Source of the DNA: Doris montereyensis
Taxonomy: Eukaryota; Mollusca; Gastropoda; Nudibranchia; Dorididae
Direction of reading: 5' to 3'
DNA: 64,000 bases
NCBI GenBank assembly: GCA_037039925.1
Contig: JAXRKP010000832.1
Coordinates: 1-64,000, forward strand
Below are positions 11,663 to 21,200 of the stretch, in pieces. Numbering within the stretch: the first letter of the stretch is position 1; each line of letters begins with the position of its first letter. A program made the position numbers and the translations under genes. The notes beneath the pieces are model-generated. The model saw only the letters and a list, made by a program, of their open reading frames with translations, had not been told where the DNA came from and made no database searches.

Positions 11663-14600
11663 ATTTTTATCTCGGGAACAAAAAAACAGATGAAGACAAA
11701 GAACAGCATACATAAAATATCTTAGCAACTGGATCACATGTAGGAACATCAGCAGCAGCAACTTCATCGGAGCTTCGAATGACAGAAAACATTGGAGATT
11801 CACGATCACCAATGCCTGCCTCAGACTCGGCACATGAAGCAGATTGATAGTACCACACTTGTTCTTCAATAACGTTTTATCATTGCTGAAGTCGAAAAAG
11901 CATCCTTCCTTCATTTTGTCTTTGTTGTTGTGGGTTTTCAGGTGGTGAAATATACTGGTTATTCAGACAGCATCTTTTCATCGGGAAATCCCAAGTACCA
12001 TTCCAAGACAGACTCATTTCCCCTTTTCTGCGGGTTTTTCCAAGTCAAAAAACATTCAGAGGGCCATTTGAGTCGACAAGTCTGTATACCTGCCCTCCCT
12101 CCTTCCCGGTTAGACGGCTGTGGTATTATTGACATCAACTATTTTATCGTTGTAAGTACCGCTGCCTGTAGTACTCACATAGTGACTAAGGACATGCATG
12201 AGGGTACTTCTTTCTGATTGCATTTAGGGCTGGTAGGTCAATAAGGTGTAATCCATGTTTTTGCATTCGTGGACATGTTATATCCATAATATATATTTAT
12301 GTTTATAGAGATATCATTCAGTTAACTGTATAGATACATATGGAACATTATTTTTCGTTGCTGTTACTTCTTCTAAGGATACTTTACCTCCATGTTTATA
12401 GTCTTGTAACAAAACCTTAAAGCCAACCTCTAGAATGGACAAGCCAACAGCTAAATGGACCAAAGGGGAGAATCAAACGAATATAATGTTCACCGATACA
12501 GACATTTACATTTACTGGCAAATTTACACACAGAAGGTCAACTCACATTCCTAGTAGATCCTGAAGCTTACGTTACGCTTGCCTTGCTATCCTTCAGATG
12601 CAGCCCCTTGTCAGATGGTCGTCGTTTAACATAACTCGTGAGATCGTCATCGGCACCATTCCCTTGCAACACCCGATGGCGGCTTCTCCCCCATCTTTCA
12701 GTGAAGTCATGGGCACTGGATCCGACCTGGTCACACCCTCTGCCCCAAGTATGGACCTGGCTCCACCGCCTTACCAAGAGCGTAAGTCTTTTTGGTGCCT
12801 GTTTCCATAGCTACCAACCAGAGTGTAAAAAAAAACGTGTTTGATTCGTTTTGGGTTTTCGTTTTTGGCTTTGTCCATAAGTGTGAATTCACCGTGTGAC
12901 AAGTTTGTACACGAGGGTCAACTGTATAATTTTTTTTAAAGAAACCAGCCCAGCAGCCTCACCACTCGGCCACCGACACCATATTTTATATTCAGGGATT
13001 TTCCATCTTTCAGATTTCCTCTGATTTTAGATTATTTGAGGTTTTCGAGTTTTGACATATCTTTCTCTTAAGTTTCCTTTTCTTCCCTTTTACTAAAATA
13101 CTTCTATGTTCACTGTTATGAATAGGGAGATGGTTTAGCACAGCAAGATAAAATTCCTGACTCCAGGCCCATTGCCGATTTACATTCTTATCATTATAAA
13201 CGGAAACATTCTGCTTCATTTTCATCCTTCACTTTCACGACGAACAACAATGTCCACACTGATCCATGAGGCCCTACTACTCACACAAGAAGATTTCAGA
13301 TTTAAAAATCGGAACCGTCTTTACTTCCTTTCAGATTTTTCAGTCTGAAATCTACTAACGCATTTGTTGTGGAAATTGGCTTTCACGCAAAGGATTTTGA
13401 GATAGATAGACAATGTTGAGATGCACTGACTTACCTCTTGCCTCTCTGCAGTGGTACCACTGCGTCGAATTCCTGTAGCAAATCGTCCCTCATAGTTTCT
13501 TTCTTTCTTTATCAGTTCTCATTCTACCTTCCGGTGTATGGGTTTTAGATGCCCGAAATAATCTTTCTCCAGGCTGCCCTGTCCTGACATTTTCTGTTTC
13601 CTTCCGTGAAAGTTAAATTTCTTTGCGTTAATGCCTCTTTTTTATCTTCTTCCCACTTTCTCCGAGGTCTGCCTTTTGGTCTTTTACCTGAGTTTTAGCA
13701 CTGTATACTGATTTAGCTATTCTATTGTCATTCATTCTGTTAACATGCCCAAACCATCTCAGTTGATTCATTTCTATCTTAGTTTTTATGCTATCTGCTT
13801 TGGTTTGATCTCTTATTGTTGTGTTTCTGATTTTGTCTCTGTTAGTTTTCCCTACTTCTCTTCTTAAATATTTCATTTCGGCTGCCTGCACTCTACTGTA
13901 TTCCCTACTGTCTAAGGTCCAGGTTTCACTGCCATAGAGGAGAGTAGCACAATAAACTGTGTTGTATACTGCCATTTTGTTTTTTGTTAACAATTCTTGT
14001 TTACCTACAAATGCCTTTCCTAGATGGTTATATATTGCACCATGCGTGCTCGATCTATTAAAAACGCCAGGTGATTGCATGCAACTTACGACATCAAGAA
14101 AGAGCAATGAGTAGAGTCCGAAAGACTTATATTCTCATTGCCCAGTGACAAACCAGTGATCCAATGGCACAAAGGCTGTGCTGTACAGTGGGTAGAGTTA
14201 TGAAGAGAAGACTGGTCATCTTTTATTACATTACAATGGATAGGTAAATGAAAGGTGGTTACAATGAATGGCACATTCTTGACGGCCATAAGCCCTATTA
14301 GCGACGGGATTACATGTATAATAAAAAAAAAGAGAAGTTTTAATCAATTAACAAGCGTATTTTATGATAATTTGGAGAAATTGATACCTGCAATTGCCGT
14401 TGGGACCGGGCTTTGAAACGGGCATTTAGAGGGGCAATTTATAAATTTATTATATTGAAAAAATTTGGTTTCACTAAGATTGCGGGCATTTAGGCGAAAC
14501 AGGCATTTAGGCAGTGACTACTCTATAGAAATTTGATATGTATTCTTCTCCTTCCTCTTTTACATTTTGTTCATTCGACACCTTTACAGCGCCCCCTCGT

Positions 14601-16612
14601 ATGAGGAAAGTGTCCTGTTTGGAAGGGTTGAAATACGAGACGAGAATGATGACGAGCATACGCAAGGCAATGAAAACTGGGCTCCCGCCTATCCCTATTA
14701 CCACTGGGATCCCAGCACACAACACTTTCAGGCAAGTCGTGGTAGCTGCATCTAAGAGGGGTGGGGTGGGGGGGGGGGGGAGGTTGTTGTCACTGCGACC
14801 ATAACATTTTTTTTTATTGAACTGTTCTTCATTTGGTTGTGTGGAAAAATCAAAAGCAAAAAAAATAATGTGGTTTTGAATTTCCACATCCACAGCTAAG
14901 GTCATCACAGGGTTATCGGTGGGATGTTTAATTATGCCCGGACTGCCCGGTTAAACAGCCAAGGGATCTTTAACAACCCAGAGTGTTGTAATCTGCACAC
15001 AGGGCCTCCTTTCTTGATGTAAATTACCTAACGCTGACTGAGAAGATGGCAGTAAAAACCCGTATATTGGCGGTTAATCGCCAAATGTGACAACACCGAG
15101 ATAACCTTGTTTCTGCCGACACCGATGTCAGCCGGCTAGTGTATGTAAACACGCGCACAAGCATGGGATATAGTGGAAAAAAACAACAAAAAATGGTCAT
15201 TTTGCCGTCTGTTTTCACAACAGTGCACATCTAAACCTAGATTTACAATCCTCTTTGCATTAGTAACAATGCCAGAGACTGTCAAAAGAGTAAAGGGGCT
15301 GCTACAACAAGGGAACCCCATCTGAAGCGTTTGTTTTTTGTTATTTTCTTTTTGATTTTTGTTACTTGCATTTTTCTCGAAATGTAGTTTTTTCACACTA
15401 AAATGGCACACAGGTTCCTCTTGTCAATGTTAATAGAATGACGTCGGGTTTTTTTATACATTGTAAACTGTTTGAGAATTATTTTCTTCTGTAATAAAGA
15501 TGCCATTTTTGTACATTTACAATATATAGTATTTTCAAATATTCATAAAAAAAAACTATCCAAAATATCAAAAGCATCAGGCGTCACTCTTTAAATATTG
15601 AATGGAAAAGACGATCTGCACAGGTTTTCAGTGAATTTATTCATAACTAAGGGAGGAGATAGATTTTAAAATTTGGATCAAAATCCAAGATGGCGGCCGT
15701 TTCTATGGCAACCAAGGACACTACAAACTTTTCAATGATATAGGATGACTTTACTTTGACAGTTACTATGTACATACTAAAAGCAAAAACCTAAACTCAA
15801 AAGTAAAAAAAATTACTTCAGGAGGCCCCAAGCTAATTATTTTGTCTAAATATTGCAAGTAGGTACTCATTTTAATCATCACAATGTACTCTATCAAACG
15901 TATCTACTTTTGACCGATTGTCTTGAATATTGTCTTAAATTGTTTGGAAACTATATTACGTTAATTTACTTGCTGCGCCACTGATTTATGGTGACCCTTC
16001 TTTTATTTTTAGCCGATTTAATACTCAAAAAACCTTCTTTCTGCTGAAATTCACTCAAAATCAGAAAAAGATGTATAATCTTAACTATCTGTGGATGATA
16101 AAATATGAAAGAAAAAGAATTTACAATGTCCATATCATGGTAAAACCGTGCAAATTTTCAATCCATTCCAAAAGCACATTTTTTGAGAAATCAGTAGGAC
16201 AGACATTCAATAACGGACTATAAGAACGTTTCTGTACTTTGCTAAATGGAAAACCTCAAATCCTTAGGTTTAGACGTGTCTGCGTATTGTTTTTCAGTTA
16301 TTGTTTTCATGCTCTTGTTTTGATGAGTTTTGATTACTTACACAGCATATTAAATTGTAAGATGAGAACAATTTTCCCAACAAGGACATTAAACGTTTAG
16401 CTTATCTTTTTCATCTTATCTTATCTGTTTTATTTTATTTCGTGTTGATGGATTCTTTTGTCAATTTTACGTTTTTCTACTAGATGGTGGCCACAGCTCA
16501 AGGACCCTTTGATGTGACAAACGACAATACAGCAACATCTGCAGCTCCCAACGAGGAAATTCCTTTAGATAGCATCAACCCCCACTCGCCCCCAAGCTAC
16601 AATCAACTCTGA
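5027..16612 (+). CDS. ARRDC: Arrestin domain-containing protein (alpha-arrestin, ARRDC2/3/4-like), gene span
   Basis: Eight coding exons encode an alpha-arrestin of about 433 residues, close to the family's usual 390-450. Alpha-arrestins are cytosolic adaptors that link membrane cargo to NEDD4-family ubiquitin ligases for endocytosis and sorting. The arrestin N domain spans roughly residues 1-150 (SFEGKRG, then a YIRY/RPW block) and the C domain roughly 155-310 (GYVPGEPL, DIN, IVIGTIPL). The tail carries PPPY near 338, PPSY near 345 and PPSY four residues from the end; PPxY binds WW domains. Splice sites fit except in two places. Exon 3 has one G too many. Exon 7 does not join exon 6 in frame. 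These could be assembly errors, an unseen microexon, or damage. Best guess is a functional gene of the ARRDC2/3/4 group; the exact orthologue is not resolved. Confidence 0.88.
5055..5077 (+). promoter_or_regulatory. Two minimal upstream ORFs abutting the arrestin start
   Basis: ATG ATG GAC TAA at 5055-5066 is followed by ATG TCA CCA TGA at 5066-5077. The two overlap by one base, and the second stop (TGA) overlaps the main ATG at 5074-5076. Initiation at either would need reinitiation to reach the arrestin ORF. An effect on translation is inference. Confidence 0.5.
5350..5390 (-). mobile_element. SINE family 2, short 3' fragment
   Basis: 'tttacccacatccacagctaaggtgatctcgg' is the reverse complement of the 3' end of SINE family 2, seen again at 14.9, 31.3, 49.2 and 54.3 kb. 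Only the tail remains, in arrestin intron 1. Confidence 0.65.
5815..5937 (+). CDS. ARRDC: Arrestin exon 2
   Basis: The acceptor is a T-rich run ending in tccatcag. The exon reads ILLYFEGRAKSHWE and then NYVNHTMVLFGSG. The 'G.A...W' element matches the family's 'ARG.A...W' segment. It starts with two bases and ends with one, matching its neighbours. The donor is G|GTGCTT, which is weak. Confidence 0.87.
7504..7635 (+). repeat. Dispersed repeat copy A ('aaaatccaagatggc')
   Basis: It matches 15595-15722 over about 130 bases, including 'attcataacta', 'aaaatccaagatggc.gc' and 'atagcaacca'. It has no coding potential. Both copies are in arrestin introns in the same orientation. Confidence 0.7.
7737..7820. 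repeat. C-rich polypyrimidine tract
   Basis: Over 80 bases are almost purely C with interspersed T and repeated CCCCCT blocks. The complementary strand has many G runs. Confidence 0.85.
8346..8561 (+). CDS. ARRDC: Arrestin exon 3 (one-base frame conflict)
   Basis: The acceptor is tttcccacag and the donor is GGG|GTAAGC. The first part reads NEIKEHPAGLHTYPFNLPL and SFEGKRG. The conserved continuation (YIRYFCRATIKRPWKF, then KRAFTVIHHLDLN) lies in the next frame. The shift falls in a run of five Gs at 8439-8443; four Gs would keep one frame. Both halves match the arrestin N domain, so the exon is real. Confidence 0.85.
8650..8893 (-). mobile_element. tRNA-derived SINE (family 1), inverted
   Basis: It shares 'gaccggaca..acgctagtctgatgcagg' and 'tgcttgtacccatt' blocks with 39.5 kb, and 'aaccactcggccaccgat' as the reversed tRNA-like head. 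It sits in arrestin intron 3, next to a LINE remnant. Confidence 0.8.
8895..9062 (-). pseudogene. LINE ORF2 C-terminal fragment with CCHC motif
   Basis: The - strand reads CKHCLSPHETVTHILTVC, a C-x2-C-x8-H-x4-C arrangement typical of the zinc-knuckle-like C-terminus of many LINE ORF2 proteins ('C..C...ETVEHLL..C'). Only about 55 codons remain and no start is present. The clade cannot be assigned. Confidence 0.6.
9283..9525 (+). mobile_element. tRNA-derived SINE (family 2), diverged
   Basis: It follows the family order: 'ggtaagctgtctgcatctcaacc', a B-box remnant (gtgggatcgtgcc), 'gtttttcggacaaaac', 'gtggtccaagaaggtag', 'ccgtcggagacggacaatta', and 'cataacactctgcgaacgtta'. It lies in arrestin intron 3. 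Confidence 0.75.
9663..9845 (+). CDS. ARRDC: Arrestin exon 4
   Basis: The acceptor is tgttcccag and the exon is 61 codons, phase 0 at both ends. It holds an ECCCTSG-like hinge (EGCCCTSGNV) and INKTGYVPGEPLNYTVDINN, the start of the arrestin C domain ('KGY.PGE.I...' in relatives). The donor is CAG|GTTGGA. Confidence 0.9.
10055..11021 (+). pseudogene. Broken LINE reverse transcriptase
   Basis: Three overlapping frames encode reverse transcriptase pieces: NEANGPDGVQPKVLK; then DPLQFAYRKHRSVDDAL and FYDFSSAFNTIQPHIL (palm motif A, with its Asp); then TGAPQGTVLPPFLFFLYT (motif B) and KYTDDIGEIGLI (motif C). Frameshifts separate the pieces near 10475 and 10720. The catalytic YADD/FADD box has become YTDD. 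The style fits the CR1/L2/Rex1 group. It lies in sense orientation in arrestin intron 4. Confidence 0.85.
10994..11500 (+). repeat. Tandem array at the LINE 3' end
   Basis: About three units of 130-180 bp begin 'acgcatttctgtgatgtattta', followed by G-rich runs and 'catggatgaatga.ctttgac'. Inside the first unit a 20 bp piece (tgtatttatctaagcaaatg) is itself tandemly repeated three times at 11010-11069. The first unit overlaps the end of the reverse transcriptase frame. Confidence 0.85.
11614..11661. repeat. (ATT)n microsatellite
   Basis: About sixteen ATT units. Poly-Ile and poly-Asn frames across it are artefacts. It is in arrestin intron 4. Confidence 0.95.
11942..12151 (+). CDS. ARRDC: Arrestin exon 5
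   Basis: The acceptor is gtgggttttcag and the donor is GTT|GTAAGT; it is 70 codons, phase 0. It contains QVCIPALPPSRLDGCGIIDI, equivalent to the 'L.IP...PS.L..C.II.V.Y' stretch of ARRDC proteins, in the arrestin C domain. Confidence 0.92.
12598..12781 (+). CDS. ARRDC: Arrestin exon 6
   Basis: The acceptor is tatccttcag and the donor is C|GTAAGTC. It carries the last strand of the C domain (REIVIGTIPLQ; relatives have 'LPLVIGTIP') and the start of the tail, ending APPPYQE. PPPY is a WW-binding PY motif. The exon ends with one base of the next codon. Confidence 0.92.
12782..14589. other. Arrestin intron 6
   Basis: An intron of 1.8 kb that must be crossed to join exon 6 to exon 7. If the mismatch in phase is real biology, a microexon of length 3n+1 would have to lie here; I could not identify one. 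It contains a SINE family 1 head fragment at 12949-12983 and an antisense LINE fragment. Confidence 0.5.
13498..14080 (-). pseudogene. LINE ORF2 C-terminus and 3' end (RTE-like)
   Basis: The - strand reads KMAVYNTVYCATLLYGSETW, RVQAAEMKYLRREVGKT and QLRWFGHVNRMND, the usual C-terminal block of RTE-type and related LINE ORF2 proteins. A frameshift near 13690 moves the 'GRPRRKWEED' region to another frame. The 3' end is an (AAAG)n tail at 13498-13512. Similar 3' ends are at 55.4-55.7 kb and 58.6 kb. Confidence 0.85.
14590..14731 (+). CDS. ARRDC: Arrestin exon 7, GC donor
   Basis: The acceptor is cacctttacag. The protein-like frame reads APSYEESVLFGRVEIRD and HWDPSTQHFQ, acidic and Tyr/Trp-rich. 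This frame needs two bases from the previous exon, but exon 6 supplies one. One more C in the run at 14592-14596 would restore frame, as would an unseen microexon. The exon ends CAG|GCAAGT, a GC-AG intron donor; the downstream exon then follows in phase 0. Confidence 0.78.
14883..15017 (-). mobile_element. SINE family 2, truncated
   Basis: The 3' part of the family in reverse: 'ccacatccacagctaaggtcatc', 'ttatgcccggactgcccggttaaacagcc', 'gggatctttaac', and 'ctgcacacagggcctcctttctt'. The tRNA head is missing. It lies in arrestin intron 7. Confidence 0.8.
15595..15722 (+). repeat. Dispersed repeat copy B ('aaaatccaagatggc')
   Basis: The partner of 7504-7635: 'ttattcataactaa', 'atcaaaatccaagatggcggc' and 'tatggcaacca'. 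Confidence 0.7.
16484..16612 (+). CDS. ARRDC: Arrestin exon 8 (C-terminus)
   Basis: The acceptor is gtttttctactag. It is 42 codons plus TGA: a Thr/Ala/Asn-rich linker followed by SPPSYNQL at the end. The terminal PPSY is the last PY motif of the protein and sits three residues from the C-terminus. Confidence 0.88.
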   Translation: MVATAQGPFDVTNDNTATSAAPNEEIPLDSINPHSPPSYNQL

Positions 16613-16760
16613 TGAAGCCCAGCACATCACCCTCTGCGATTGTCTGCAGCACAGATTTTCAAATTTAGCTATTATTCTACTGTGCCCATTAATGACACTA
16701 ATGCAAAGATGATTAATTGAAAGTAATAATATTATATCTGGAGACCGTGAAAGCAGCAAC

Positions 16761-16762
<2 letters not shown>

Positions 16763-16836
<74 letters not shown>
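16763..16836. repeat. (TTA)n microsatellite
   Basis: About 24 uninterrupted TTA units, 150 bases after the arrestin stop codon and so probably in its 3' UTR. Confidence 0.95.
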
Positions 16837-18280
16837 CTGGTAAAACAAAAGGTGCTGAATATAATAGAACGAAGGTTTAAAGACAATGGATAGAGAGGGC
16901 TCAAATCTACTGTGACCGCAGAGGTAGAATTTTTCTGCCTCTTAATCAGTCACATTTAAAATTCAATTCTTATATGACAGTAAAGACTTACATTATTTTT
17001 TAAGTATTTCATGGACTTCAGTTCAAAATTATGATTTTAGCCTAAAAAGTAGTTTTATTTACACTTAAGTTTGACGGGTTGTCTTGAGATATTTGCTGCA
17101 GACTTCAAGGTTTGATTGTAAGATAGGAGTGAATTTTTTGTCACAGAGTTTTGATTTTATTGTCCAGGAGATAAGGCTTTTTTAATCCTTAAAATTCTCA
17201 AGTCATATTATACATATTTAGCATATAAAGTTACGTCAAAAAATATTTCCAACCCGTAATCCCTTAACACTTGTTATTATTATTTTTCTAAGAGAAGAGA
17301 ACTTATTCCACGTTCCATGTAAGCCACGTAGTGTGCTCAGCATGTGTACAATGTTAACATAGAGCTTTAGTTCATATGACTGCATTGCTATTTATATACC
17401 AAATCAGGTCTCTGCTCTTTATGTTGCTTGACATTTTATTATCAATGCAGTGTTCAGTAAGTATGTCACTGCAAAGCTCATATTTACAAAGATTTTAACT
17501 GATTATTGGCTTCAACTTTCATCTTGTAATCTATTGGATGTTTTGTATTTTTGTAAATATACCAATGTCTTTGCTTGCCTTCATGTACATTTTTTCCGCT
17601 GTGTAAAACACTCAACATCTTCCTGTCGTTTGAAATTTTCCAAGCAGCCGAGTGAAAAACTGTGGATAATTCTTTCACTACAGGGTGTGTTTGTTGGGGT
17701 TTTTTCTTACTTGTCAACATAAATCTTTTAGCATTTAAAATGAGGTTTCGTTTTTATGTTGCCGCATAATTTTGCTTCTCCCCTGAACCCAGTTGAGTTT
17801 GTGTTAAATAGCTCATGTTATATAATCCAGCACTGTAGACGTGTAGCGATCTCTTCTTCCTGGTTGTAAATCTCCTCCCCGTCTGATCATTTCCTGTCTT
17901 TCACTGTGAGCATATTCATCGTAGGCTTTCGTCCGATTTTCGGTTTTATATTTCTTTTTTTGTTTTTGTTTTGTTTTTTTTTCTTCCTGTTTTTTTCTCC
18001 TTTTGTGTGTGTGTGTGAGAGTTGTTGTTTTTGCCCCCTGATTTCTTTTAGTTTTTTATTTGATTTTCTGCCTTTTATTGAGAGATAATATTCATGATTT
18101 AGTTTTCAAGTCGTATGATATAAGTTTATTTTATGAAACTCTGTAGGTGACATAGAAGGAAATGCGGTTTTTATGTTAAAGTAAAAGAGCCATCAGCAAT
18201 GTTTGCTCTAAGCCGTGCGCATGTGCATTCGTACACCAGGGAGAAAAGGCCTGCACAGTGGAGAAATATCTGCACAAGCC

Positions 18281-18286
18281 AATAAA
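18281..18286 (+). terminator. Candidate polyadenylation signal, arrestin gene
   Basis: AATAAA within 'agccaataaaacaag', the first match to the consensus hexamer after the stop at 16612. Another lies near 20418. Use is unproven. Confidence 0.3.
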
Positions 18287-18290
18287 ACAA

Positions 18291-21200
18291 GATTTTTCTT
18301 GTCTAACGTCAATTGTCATGCACACAGTACACACGCTTGGGATCAAACTTTTGACCCAAAAAATGTGGGCGTTAGACTAGAAAAGATGAAAAGGAAATAT
18401 TAGCGTTCAACCATCAATATGCCTTGCATTCTGGCATTCTGGCATTCTGACTGTGTGGAAATCTGGGTTCTTAACATCAAACATCTACACCAATCAAATT
18501 GTGAAAGCGCTTGATGAAGACACAATCCAGCAGGCCTGGGCAAGACTCACTTTTCTATTTCTCGTTGACACCAACTACTGTCTTCTCTGGTCTTGCGTTA
18601 TTCAAGCACTCGCTTTGTGAGTACGACCAGACCCCCTCTAAGGCGGCCTCGTCCAAAGACCAGGTCACGACACATCCATAGGTGTAAGTAAGTCAGTTGA
18701 TTATACTGAACAAACTCGTATCATCATGGGTGATTTTAATAAACTCTTCTCGGCTAGGCACTGGAGAAATCTTCAAGAGTGATAGAATGCCCTATGTTTA
18801 ATCTCATGACCCATGATCTGTCATCACCCCCGCAGTTTTCAAAAAGGAAATAGAATTGATGAAACCTTTTACATTCTTTTTTAAGCTATAATTAACTCGC
18901 TCAAATGTTTTACATTGTATTTTCACAGGGTTTACGTTTTCCTAGCCAGAATCGTGTTTTGTTTTGTTTTTTTTTTCAATTTGTCACGTGTTAATTCCAC
19001 CTGCTTTGCTCATAGCATATCATTTTTATACACCTTGTCATGACATGAAAGTCCAAATTTGCTCCGTGGATCATCAGAGTGAGAAAGAAAGACCCTGGTC
19101 TTTTGTACGTTTTACACACATAACTGTGCAATAATCTGCTTCAATGTGTCCCTACACTCAATTTCACTTTGTTATTTTGCTCAATAACGTTGTGGAAGTT
19201 TTGCTGGGGGTTTTTGTTTTTTTTTATTTGGTTTTATTTCAATCCCTGAATTCCTCTTGATGTACACGCCCTTTATTTTAAAAGCACAATCACCATACAT
19301 ACATCATACATTTTAAATGGCCATCTGTATAAATGAATGTTCATATGATTTTACAGAGAGGCACGGCAGAGAGTAGGGGTTGTCTTTAGCCTTTACCATC
19401 CCACCCGTTTTCTGTGTTCCGTAGAAATTGAATTGAGTGTGTCAGCAAGAGTAGGTGGGCGGTTGGAGGGGCTGCTGGTAGGTCTTTCTCCTTTCCTTTC
19501 AGTCCTTTCGCTTTGGCTCATCTTTTCATCTTGCTGTTTCATTTAAATTCACCCTGAGATTATCGCATGCGGTGGAACGGGGTAAATTTTTCAAGGAGTA
19601 AACAAAGATCAAGAGTGGAGTAAATCTCGAATGGAAAAACAATTTTTCTTTTTAGCTGCTGGACTTCAGCTTTTTTAGAGTAGCATTTTTATTACTATCA
19701 GTCGTGTTTCTTTTATTAGAGGCAACATGAGCTGAATAGAATCAACTTTTATTTTCTCCATCCTTTTGTTTAATAAATTAGTTTTTCTTATCAGCAGCAA
19801 CATTGGTGGTAGGAGCAGAATTGTGTAGGTTGGTTTTTTATGTTCAGTCTGAGGTTTTTTGTTTGTTTTGTTGTGTTGTTTTTCGGGGATCGGTTCTGTT
19901 CTTATCCTTTGGGTTGTTGGATTTTTTATTATAAAAATTAACAAATATCCAAATTTGCGGTGAGTAAAGGATGACTATCGCAAAACTTGGAAATTTCGAG
20001 GATGTTTAAAACATTGAAAGGGAGTAAGAAAGGTGCTTGGCAACATTTGTGTGAAGGTTTTTTTTTAACCTCCTTTATATAAATTGAATCTCATTCAAAT
20101 GTATTTATTTATATATCTTAATCCAGAAATGTACGTCATAGCCTGTTGTTACCCTTGAGATTTTTTGTCTTCTTGATCTTTGTTTTTATATCTCGTCACT
20201 TGTATTATATGGAGCCGGTGTGTGGCGGAACTGAGTTGATTTTCTTGGTTTGGGGGGGGGGGGCTTTTTTATTCGTGTTTTGTTGGGGGTTTTGGGCGGA
20301 GTTTGTTGGCGGTTTTTTTCATGTTTCGATTGGGGGGGGGGGGTGGCTTTTTTTCAAGATCTTCATCTTTGCTTTTCTTTTGTCACTGCAGCTGGGACTT
20401 CTTTGGGCAGAGACTTTGTAAATAAAGGTGATATTACTCAGAAGAGAAAGAATTGCTTGCCATTCAGAACACCTGAAAGTATTTTATGTCCCTCTCGCAA
20501 CGTCTACATTTGAATTTCAGATCCAGTGTTTAGAAAAATATCGTTATAATGTAATACATGTGAAAGGGGTAGCGTAAACTTCTGCATTGATTATCAATTT
20601 AATATTATGTGCATATTTTTGTTTTATTTTTACGTCGTTTATTACAATCACTTTTGGCTTTTCGTGAAAATTTACCTAATGAAATTATTCAATCGCTTTT
20701 GGAGCATTTGATGACTTTTCCTACAGATTGGTTCATTTGTTTATCTTCATGACTATATTATAATTATATGCAGGCATACATTTCTTTGAAAATATATACA
20801 TCCTCATCAATTTTTAAGACAACTGGGAACACTAAGGCATTCCTACACATGCACCTAAATGTACACATATGATATACTAACGTGTTTAAATGATATTTAT
20901 GATATACACATTTCAATGTTTAGTTTAACTTCATTTATATATATATCTCGTGCATGCCCCAAGTTCCCCCAAGTTCTCCATTTCTAATTCACTCAAGATG
21001 CTGACACATACAGACAGACATGGGCAAGCCATTTGACTACTAGGACAGGAATAGTCCTCGAGTTATAAAACACACTTCCTCTTGTGATCAGTCTTTGCTT
21101 GAAATCAAAATTAGTGTTTTCCAACATGAAAGCATTCACCTATCAACATTTTATTTTGTACTTAAGATAGCCGACCCAGTGTGCCATTGATATTGAAATT

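Larger units (their letters stand above)
16613..18290 (+). other. Probable arrestin 3' untranslated region
   Basis: Noncoding DNA follows the stop. It contains a (TTA)n array at 16763-16836 and long T-rich runs. The first plain AATAAA after the stop on this strand is at 18281-18286, so the transcript may end shortly after. The end point is a guess. Confidence 0.35.

Noticed and set aside
11503..11914. Poly-Ile and poly-Asn ORFs at ATT arrays (also 16713-16904, 23358-23600)
   Set aside because: Microsatellite translation with no exon context.
13432..13500. - strand mini-exon MRDDLLQEFDAVVPLQRGKR with a GTAAGT donor
   Set aside because: No acceptor or partner exon was seen, and it directly abuts a LINE 3' end; too little evidence.
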